64,000 nt of DNA from assembly GCA_051657715.1 (NCBI GenBank), contig JBOFLF010000046.1, positions 1 to 64,000 on the forward strand. The letters run 5' to 3'. The notes beneath the pieces were generated by a model. That model worked only from the letters and a program-made list of their open reading frames with translations, searched no databases and was not told the DNA's origin. Position 1 is the stretch's first letter, and every line of letters begins with the position of its first letter. The DNA is from JBOFBH01 sp051657715 (lineage in GTDB: Bacteria; Actinomycetota; Actinomycetes; Actinomycetales; Angustibacteraceae). Positions 58,108 through 64,000 of the stretch are shown one piece after another. Both the position numbers and the translations under genes were made by a program.

Positions 58108-59655
58108 GTGACTCGCGCCCCATCCAGTTCCTCAGGTCGAGCCAGTTCCTCAGGTCGAGGTCACGGCGATATGGGTCGCCCAACGGGTGATCAGGTGCAC
58201 CTCGATCTCCGATCACGGCCGAGGATCCCGGGGTACCGGGTGGGCGAGATGCTCGGTGTTGGCGGGTCGTCGACGGTGTGGCAGGCTGTCCCGGAGCGTG
58301 GCCGCTCGGCGGTCCGCGACTCGCAGGTTGCGGTCAAGGTGGTGGTCGCCGGGGTAGACGCGGAACGGGAGGTCGCCGTTCTGCGGACGGTGCGCCACCC
58401 GCACGTCATCCGGCTGCATGACGTTGTCCCGCTGGACGACGACCGATGGGCTCTGGTGACCGACCTCGCCGAAGGGGGATCCCTGGCGGACCTGGTAGCA
58501 GCCCGGGGCCATCTGACCAGTGCGGAGACCGTGTCGGTGGTCGCACCGCTTGCCCGGACGTTGGCTGACTTGCATGCCCAGGGGGTCGTGCACGGCGACC
58601 TGGCACCCGGGAACGTGCTGCTCGATCGTGGCGGTCGTCCGGTGTTGGGCGACCTCGGCACGGTCCGGGTCACCGGAGTGCCGCGACCAGCAGTATTCGG
58701 TACTCCTGGCTACGTCGATCCAGTCGTCCTGGCTGGTGGTGCGGCGGGGCCAGCGAGTGATGTCTACGGGTTGGGTGCGGTGGCGTGGTTCACCCTCATC
58801 AGCCATCCACCTGACCCGGTGCCTCTCCGGCTCCCGCTAGCGGACCTGATTCCGGAAGCTCACCGGGGGGTGGTAGGCGCCGTCGAGTCTGCTCTCGATC
58901 CGGATCCCGATCGGCGGCCAGATGCTCGCGAGTTCGCCGACGCGCTACGGACAGCCACCGCTGCTGTCGAGGTGTGGCGGCCTGCCGATACCTCCGCAGT
59001 AGGGGGACTTACCTACCGGCTTCGGGCAGCGGCGACCGATCAGGCCGAGTTGTACCAGCCGCAGCATCGCCGGTCGAGACCTCCCCGCAGACTCGGCCAG
59101 CGGGTGGCGTGGCAGATCGCTGGAGCGGTTGCGCCGCTCGCCGTCCTGGGTGCCGTGGGCGGGCTATTGGTGCATGACGGATCGCTGTCAGATGCGGGGC
59201 GTGACACCGCGGCGCAGTCACGTCCAGCCGTCATCGCTCCCGGCGTGACGGCGGTGGACGGGCGTGCTTCCCGCGCCACCGGTGGGCATGAGATGTCGGA
59301 GCGAGCCTTGGGGCTCGTGCTGTCCGCCATCGCCGCAGATCGCACCCGGGTGCTTGCTGGTTCCGCGTTGCCAGGGACGGTTGTCGAAGGTCAGACGGCC
59401 GCCGACGCTGAGCGCCTGAAGGAGCTCGGTCTGCGATACCGCGGCCTGCGTCTGGCACCAGCCGATCCGCGCATCGTGCGTACGGCGGCGCGTTGGACCA
59501 CGGTACGCGTTCGGTGGGACTCCTCCGCGTTCGACGTCGTCGATCGGCGTGGCCGGGTTCTGCGATCCGAACCGGCTCGGCGCGGGCAGCCGGTGCTCAT
59601 GAAGCTGTGGTGGAACGGGCGTCAGTGGGTGGTGGATCGGGTCACCGGGACATGA
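58108..59655 (+). CDS. Membrane Ser/Thr protein kinase, divergent
   Basis: A 515-residue kinase. Kinase lobe motifs: P-loop LGVGGSSTVWQ, the lysine in QVAVKVVV, catalytic loop VVHGDLAPGNVLL, metal motif GDLGTVRV (DLG for DFG) and FGTPGYVDP. The HRD arginine is Gly and the loop lysine is Ala, so regulation differs from classical Pkn proteins. A membrane helix follows (IAGAVAPLAVLGAVGGLLV, about residue 335-355), then an extracellular domain of about 150 residues. GTG 58108 has CATGCT six bases upstream; ATG 58171 is possible. An 18-bp repeat encodes part of the N terminus. Confidence 0.85.
   Translation: MTRAPSSSSGRASSSGRGHGDMGRPTGDQVHLDLRSRPRIPGYRVGEMLGVGGSSTVWQAVPERGRSAVRDSQVAVKVVVAGVDAEREVAVLRTVRHPHVIRLHDVVPLDDDRWALVTDLAEGGSLADLVAARGHLTSAETVSVVAPLARTLADLHAQGVVHGDLAPGNVLLDRGGRPVLGDLGTVRVTGVPRPAVFGTPGYVDPVVLAGGAAGPASDVYGLGAVAWFTLISHPPDPVPLRLPLADLIPEAHRGVVGAVESALDPDPDRRPDAREFADALRTATAAVEVWRPADTSAVGGLTYRLRAAATDQAELYQPQHRRSRPPRRLGQRVAWQIAGAVAPLAVLGAVGGLLVHDGSLSDAGRDTAAQSRPAVIAPGVTAVDGRASRATGGHEMSERALGLVLSAIAADRTRVLAGSALPGTVVEGQTAADAERLKELGLRYRGLRLAPADPRIVRTAARWTTVRVRWDSSAFDVVDRRGRVLRSEPARRGQPVLMKLWWNGRQWVVDRVTGT
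58124..58159 (+). repeat. 18-bp direct repeat, two copies
   Basis: Two adjacent copies of CCAGTTCCTCAGGTCGAG within the non-conserved N terminus of the kinase frame (SSSSGRASSSGRG). If translation starts at ATG 58171 the repeat is in the leader. Confidence 0.8.
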
Positions 59656-60541
59656 CCCACCGAGCTGCGGACTCCAGGTCCGAGTGGACGAACGAGAACC
59701 CAAGCTCATCCAACCGAGCCGGCAGCAGCCGGCGGTCGGCAAGGATGGTGTCGGCAAACTCGCCCAGAGCGGCGCGTAGCGCGAACCCCGGGACCGGCAA
59801 GATCGACGGACGCCGAGCGGCCGCGGCCAAGGCAGCCATGATGTCCTTCTGCGGTGCCGGTGCGGGAGAGGTCAGGTTGATCGGCCCGCCCAGGCCGCCC
59901 GCAGCGGCGTGCTCAACCACCAGAGTTGTCGCCGCGACGTGGTCAGGAAGAGTGATCCAGCTCCACCACTGCCGGCCCGACCCGAGCGGGCCGCCAAGCC
60001 CGATTCTGGTCAGTGGCCCGACCCGGCCCATCACCCCGCCACGGCGGGACAGGACGAGCGAGGTGCGCAGGTGGGCCGTCGTGATACCGGCGCTTTCGGC
60101 CGGCTCACTACTCGCTTCCCATGCACGGCACACGTCCGCGAGAAAGCCTTCACCGGCCGGGGACTGCTCCGTGACCGGCGCCGTGGACGGCCGGTAGTAG
60201 TCCTGCCCGGATGCGCACACCAGCGCCCGGGGAAGCGGTTCGAGGGTGCCGAGCGTGCGAGCCAGCAACACGGTGGAGTCAACTCGCGATCGGACGATCG
60301 CCTGCCGGTAGGCGGCCGTCCAGCGGTGATCGGCAACCCCGGCACCCGATAGGTGCACGGCTGCCTCGACGCCAGCCAACGCACTCGGGTCAAGCCGGCC
60401 CGCCGCCGGGTCCCAGAACACCTCACGGGCGCTGGTCGGCGTGCGTCGCACCAGGGTGACGACCTCGTGCCCACGTTCACGCAGATGCGGCACCAGCGCT
60501 GAGCCGATCAACCCGGACGCGCCTGAGACGACGATCCGCAT
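59642..60541 (-). CDS. TIGR01777-type NAD-dependent epimerase (YfcH-like)
   Basis: A 299-residue extended short-chain dehydrogenase fold protein. MRIVVSGASGLIGSALVPHLRERGHEVVTLVRR opens with the dinucleotide motif; AVHLSGAGVADHRWTAAYRQAIVRSRVDSTVLLA, SGQDYYRPS and the C-terminal LPVPGFALRAALGEFADTILADRRLLPARLDELGF identify the family. ATG 60541 is four bases after the sucB stop; the longer frame enters sucB. Substrate unknown; conserved next to sucB (Rv2216 position). It is convergent with the kinase gene, overlapping it by 14 bp. Confidence 0.92.
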   Translation of the reverse strand: MRIVVSGASGLIGSALVPHLRERGHEVVTLVRRTPTSAREVFWDPAAGRLDPSALAGVEAAVHLSGAGVADHRWTAAYRQAIVRSRVDSTVLLARTLGTLEPLPRALVCASGQDYYRPSTAPVTEQSPAGEGFLADVCRAWEASSEPAESAGITTAHLRTSLVLSRRGGVMGRVGPLTRIGLGGPLGSGRQWWSWITLPDHVAATTLVVEHAAAGGLGGPINLTSPAPAPQKDIMAALAAAARRPSILPVPGFALRAALGEFADTILADRRLLPARLDELGFSFVHSDLESAARWVMSR

Positions 60542-60545
60542 GGCT

Positions 60546-62531
60546 TCACACCCCCAAGTCGGCCTCGAAGGCTCCCTCTTCCAGTCGTTCCTTGACTGTG
60601 GTAAGGAATCGAGCTGCGTCCGCACCGTCGACGATCCGGTGGTCGTAGCTGAGAGCCAGGTACACCATGGACCGGATGGCGATCGTCTCGCCGCCGTCCG
60701 CGTCGGTGACCACCACTGGGCGCTTGACCACTGACCCGGTCCCGAGGATCGCGACCTGAGGCTGATTGATGATCGGGGTGTCGAACAGCGCCCCTCGGCT
60801 CCCAGTGTTGGTCAGCGTGAAGGTGCCGCCACCCAGCTCGTCCGGCCCGATCGAGCTGGCACGTGTGCGCTCTGCCAGATCCGAGATCTTGCGGGCGATG
60901 CCGGCGATGTTGAGGTCCCCAGCTTCTCGGATGACCGGGACGATCAAGCCCTTGTCGGTGTCCACCGCGATACCGAGATTCTCCTGGGCGTGGTACGTCA
61001 CCTCGTCGTTGTCGATGCTCGCGTTGAGCACCGGATGAACCTTGAGCGCTTCGACCGCGGCCTGCGCGAAGAACGGGAGGAAGGACAGCTTGACGCCTTC
61101 GCGGGCCTGGAAGTCGTTGCGAGCCCGAGCCCGCAGGCGAGCGATCTTGGTGACGTCCACCTCGACGACGGTGGTCAGTTGGGCGGCCGTCTGGAGCGAC
61201 TCCACCATGCGCTGGGCGATCAGCCGACGCAGTCGCCCCATCTTCTCGGTCGTCCCGCGCTTGGCCGAGACCGCACTGATCGTCGCGCGTCCGGAGGGGC
61301 CGACCGGCCCCACGCCGCCTGGCCCGCCGAAGGCGGTGGCCGGTGCGGGTGACGAGGTCTCAGCAGCCCGCCGGCTCGCCTCGACCTTGTCCAGGATGTC
61401 CTGCTTACGCACCCGGCCACCTACTCCGGTGCCGCTGACGGCTGTGAGGTCCACGCCCAAATCCGTGGCCAGTTTGCGCACCAGCGGGGTGACATACACA
61501 CCTGGGTCGGGGCCCCTGCTCGGTGCGTCGGTGCCGCTGACGGGAGGTGGGGCAGTGCCAGTCGACTCGGTCGGGCGTCCCTCGGGCAGGACCGCGGACG
61601 CTGACAGAGGGCGAGGTGTGCCGGTCGACCAGTCAGGCGCACCGGCGTCGGTCATCCCCCCGGGCTGGGGTGCGTGGGGCGAAGACGCGGCGGCTGAAGA
61701 CGGTCGCCGGTCGCTGGGTGCCGGGTCGAGCCTGCGCTCAACGGGCGGGGCGGTGCCGGCGCTGCCGCCTTCGACATCGCGGACCCCCGCCAGGTCGGCG
61801 GTGCCAGCCCCGTGAGCCTCCGCAAGGGTGGCGCTATCGGCACCGCCCACCTCGGCGAGGTCGGCGCCCACCGGGACGGTCTCGTCCTCACGCACCAGTA
61901 CCCGCCGCACCGTTCCCGCGACCGGGGACGGCACCTCGGTGTCCACCTTGTCGGTGGACACCTCCAGCAACGGCTCGTCCACCTCCACCTGGTCGCCGAC
62001 CTGCTTGAGCCAGCGGGTCACGGTGCCCTCGGTCACGGACTCGCCCAGGGCCGGCATCCGCACGATCGTGGCCACCGCCTCCACGGCTGCGGACGTCCCG
62101 ATGGTGCTCGATCGGTCGAGCGGTGTGGCATCTGCCTGCCCGAACGTCGGTGAACTGCCCGCGGGCGAACTGGCTGACTGTGGCCAGCCGGGGCGCTCCG
62201 GCTCGATCGGTGGGCGCGATGTCTCGACTAGCGGCGACAACTGCTCGGCGGTGTCGCCACCGATCGAACCACCGGTCATAGCCTCACCGGCTACCGCGTC
62301 ACCGACGACGGCCAGATCCGCCCCGACCGGCACCGTCTCGTCCTCACCGACCAAGACCTCACGAAGAGTGCCGGCCACCGGGGACGGCACCTCGGTGTCC
62401 ACCTTGTCGGTGGACACCTCCAGCAACGGCTCGTCCACCTCCACCTGGTCGCCAACCTGCTTGAGCCAGCGGGTCACGGTGCCCTCGGTCACGGACTCGC
62501 CCAGGGCCGGCATCTTCACCCGTTCGGACAT
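60546..62531 (-). CDS. sucB: Dihydrolipoamide acyltransferase (E2) with two lipoyl domains
   Basis: A 661-residue E2 core. Lipoyl domain 1 (residues 2-about 80) and domain 2 (about 160-235) both carry VSTDKVDTEVPSPVAGT with the lipoylated Lys. A subunit-binding domain follows (YVTPLVRKLATDLGVDLTAVSGTGVGGRVRKQDIL, about 350-385), then the catalytic domain ending YLALSYDHRIVDGADAARFL with the active His. ATG 62531 with GGAG upstream. In mycobacteria the matching protein (DlaT) serves pyruvate dehydrogenase, so it probably works with AceE. The two lipoyl domains are nearly identical in DNA. Confidence 0.95.
   Translation of the reverse strand: MSERVKMPALGESVTEGTVTRWLKQVGDQVEVDEPLLEVSTDKVDTEVPSPVAGTLREVLVGEDETVPVGADLAVVGDAVAGEAMTGGSIGGDTAEQLSPLVETSRPPIEPERPGWPQSASSPAGSSPTFGQADATPLDRSSTIGTSAAVEAVATIVRMPALGESVTEGTVTRWLKQVGDQVEVDEPLLEVSTDKVDTEVPSPVAGTVRRVLVREDETVPVGADLAEVGGADSATLAEAHGAGTADLAGVRDVEGGSAGTAPPVERRLDPAPSDRRPSSAAASSPHAPQPGGMTDAGAPDWSTGTPRPLSASAVLPEGRPTESTGTAPPPVSGTDAPSRGPDPGVYVTPLVRKLATDLGVDLTAVSGTGVGGRVRKQDILDKVEASRRAAETSSPAPATAFGGPGGVGPVGPSGRATISAVSAKRGTTEKMGRLRRLIAQRMVESLQTAAQLTTVVEVDVTKIARLRARARNDFQAREGVKLSFLPFFAQAAVEALKVHPVLNASIDNDEVTYHAQENLGIAVDTDKGLIVPVIREAGDLNIAGIARKISDLAERTRASSIGPDELGGGTFTLTNTGSRGALFDTPIINQPQVAILGTGSVVKRPVVVTDADGGETIAIRSMVYLALSYDHRIVDGADAARFLTTVKERLEEGAFEADLGV
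61921..62057 (-). repeat. Lipoyl-domain DNA repeat, copy 2
   Basis: This 137-bp block equals 62377-62513 (offset 456 bp) except for one base in a GCC codon region. It encodes the core of the second lipoyl domain. Identity at silent positions shows recent duplication or gene conversion. Confidence 0.85.
62377..62513 (-). repeat. Lipoyl-domain DNA repeat, copy 1
   Basis: First copy of the 137-bp block, encoding the core of the N-terminal lipoyl domain. See the matching copy at 61921-62057. Confidence 0.85.
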
Positions 62532-62615
62532 GGGGGCGGTTCTCCTTCAGTAGCGGACTCGCAGTGGCGGGACTCGGCCACCAGGGCCGGGTGCCGCCCG
62601 GCTGGACTGATCGGC

Positions 62616-64000
62616 TCAGGCGTGGACGTGCAGCGGCTTGCCGGCGAGCGCCAGGTGTGCCTCGCCGAGAGACTCGTTCTGGGTGGGGTGAGCGTGCAGC
62701 AACGCGGCGACCTCCTCGGGCAGTGCTTCCCAGTTGACGATCAAGGACGCCTCGCCGACCTGCTCGCCCATCCGAGCTCCGACCGCCACGAAGCCGACGA
62801 CCGGGCCATTGGTCCGGCGGATCACCTTCACGAAGCCGGTGGTGCCGAGGATCTGGCTCTTGCCGTTCCCGCCGAGGTTGTACTCGTACGCCTCGACCTG
62901 GTCGGCGCCGTACAGCTCCCGTGCCTGTACCTCGGTGAGGCCGACCGAGGCGATCTCCGGGTCGCAGTAGGTGACCCGGGGAATGCCCGAGTCGACCACT
63001 GGAACCGGACGCAGCCCGGCGATGTCCTCGGCGACGAAGATGCCGTGCGCGAAGCCGCGATGAGCCAGCTGCAGGCCTGGCACCAGGTCACCGACGGCGT
63101 AGACGCCGTCGATCCCGGTCCGCAGTCGTTCGTCGGTCGGCACGAAGCCCCGATCCACGGTGATGCCGGCGTCCTCGTAACCGAGCCCCGCCGACGACGG
63201 GCCACGGCCGACCGCGACCAGCAGCAGCTCGGCATCGAGGGTCTCGCCGCCCTCCACCATGACCTGGACGCCGGACTCGTGCTGGGTGACTCCGCTGAAC
63301 CGGGCGTTCGTCCGGACCGTGATCCGCCGACGCCGGAAGGCGCGCTCCAGCGCCTTCGAGGCCGACTCGTCTTCGGCGGCCACCAAGCGCGGCAGAGCCT
63401 CCACCACGGTGACCTCGGCGCCGAACGAGCGCCAGACGCTGGCGAACTCAACCCCGATGACACCGCCCCCGAGCACCACGACGCTGCCCGGGACGTGGTC
63501 CAGGGCAAGTGCCTGGTCACTGGTGAGAACCCGACCACCGACCTCCAGACCAGGAAGCGTGCGGGCGTACGAACCCGTCGCCAGGACGATGTGCCGACCT
63601 TGGACCCTCAGGTCGCCGCTGTCCGCGGTGGCGACCTGAACGGTGTCCCGGGCGACCAGCCGGCCCTCACCCTCGACAAGGGTGATCTTGTGTGCGGCGG
63701 CCAAGCCCTGGAGCCCCTTGTACAGGCGCCCCACGACGCCGTCCTTGTAGGAATTGACCTGGGGCATGTCGATGCCGTCGAAGGTGGTCCGGACGCCGTA
63801 CCGGACGCCGTCCCGGGCCGAGTCGGCGACCTCGGCCGCGTGCAGCAACGCCTTGGTGGGGATGCAGCCACGATGCAGGCAGGTGCCACCGAGCTTGTCT
63901 TTTTCCACCAGAGCCACGGACAACCCGAGCTCCGCTGCTCGGAACGCGCAGGCGTACCCTCCGCTGCCTGCGCCGAGGATCACGACGTCGAAAAGCTCGC
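62616..64000 (-). CDS. lpd: Dihydrolipoyl dehydrogenase (E3), 5' end outside window
   Basis: 461 residues are in the window and the N terminus (before ELFDVVILGAGSGG) is cut by the window edge by a few codons. It reoxidises dihydrolipoyl groups of E2 with NAD+. FAD motif DVVILGAGSGGYACAFRAAELG, redox disulfide GGTCLHRGCIPTKALLHAAE, NAD motif SVVVLGGGVIGVEFASVWRSFGAEVTVVE, VYAVGDLVPGLQLAHRGFAHG, and the active His-Glu pair HAHPTQNESLGEAH. It lies 84 bp upstream of sucB on the same strand, forming an E3-E2 unit. Confidence 0.96.
   Translation of the reverse strand, partial: ELFDVVILGAGSGGYACAFRAAELGLSVALVEKDKLGGTCLHRGCIPTKALLHAAEVADSARDGVRYGVRTTFDGIDMPQVNSYKDGVVGRLYKGLQGLAAAHKITLVEGEGRLVARDTVQVATADSGDLRVQGRHIVLATGSYARTLPGLEVGGRVLTSDQALALDHVPGSVVVLGGGVIGVEFASVWRSFGAEVTVVEALPRLVAAEDESASKALERAFRRRRITVRTNARFSGVTQHESGVQVMVEGGETLDAELLLVAVGRGPSSAGLGYEDAGITVDRGFVPTDERLRTGIDGVYAVGDLVPGLQLAHRGFAHGIFVAEDIAGLRPVPVVDSGIPRVTYCDPEIASVGLTEVQARELYGADQVEAYEYNLGGNGKSQILGTTGFVKVIRRTNGPVVGFVAVGARMGEQVGEASLIVNWEALPEEVAALLHAHPTQNESLGEAHLALAGKPLHVHA

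Overview
The window is high-GC DNA from an actinomycete (Actinomycetota). Evidence includes an actinobacterial type II fatty-acid operon under a PucR-type FasR regulator, homodimeric AceE, polyphosphate glucokinase, an F420-family oxidoreductase, GlnE with two glutamine synthetases, an RNase HI/phosphatase fusion, many GTG starts and many GTGA/ATGA gene overlaps. As I recall the Mycobacterium tuberculosis map (Rv2215 dlaT to Rv2247 accD6), the backbone is the same neighbourhood read in the opposite direction: accD, fabF, acpP, fabD, PucR regulator, aceE, DUF3052, AhpE, Nif3/zinc ribbon/RNase H, panB, glnA2, glnE, glnA, DUF4191, lipA, lipB, epimerase, sucB. I cannot name the genus.

Layout. 1-2.1 kb: MFS drug exporter (minus) behind a broken TetR gene whose operator-like palindrome survives. 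2.1-8.9 kb: minus-strand operon fasR-fabD-fabH-acpP-fabF-accD. 9.1-12.6 kb: a repeat-type helical protein (plus) and aceE (minus). 12.8-21.3 kb: accessory block with a RHH/PIN toxin-antitoxin pair, fdhD, a membrane protein plus Vps62-like protein, an OFA-type MFS transporter with a small partner, and an FdhF/YdeP molybdopterin oxidoreductase. 21.5-27.9 kb: DUF3052, peroxiredoxin, tRNA-Val(TAC), Nif3, zinc-ribbon coiled coil, RNase HI/phosphatase, RNB exonuclease and RNase P RNA.

28-34.3 kb: two XRE-type regulators and an ImmA/IrrE peptidase, then ppgK, map, a small SPOR-like protein, and a permease/TIGR03943-type pair. 34.3-40.7 kb: F420-type oxidoreductase, panB, nadE, an FAD oxidoreductase and a second PIN toxin-antitoxin pair. 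40.7-45.4 kb: glnA2 and glnE. 45.4-50.5 kb: a variable, mostly secreted or membrane-associated set (matrixin-like protease, clan-A-like glycosidase fragment, RidA, an orphan secreted protein, an 18-bp x 6 repeat). 50.5-64 kb: glnA with a GlnR-type box, RDD and DUF4191 membrane proteins, lipA/lipB, an FAD oxidase with a GntR regulator, a Ser/Thr kinase, a TIGR01777 epimerase, sucB and lpd (5' end outside the window).

The genes link up: AceE, SucB, Lpd, LipA and LipB make and use lipoylated dehydrogenase complexes; GlnA is the GlnE target whereas GlnA2 appears to lack the modified tyrosine; FdhD, the OFA transporter and YdeP suggest a formate/oxalate-related unit. A repeated signal is a -10-like TANNNT placed exactly six bases before the start codon of eleven genes, as expected for leaderless mRNAs. 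No rRNA, CRISPR array, prophage or insertion sequence was seen.
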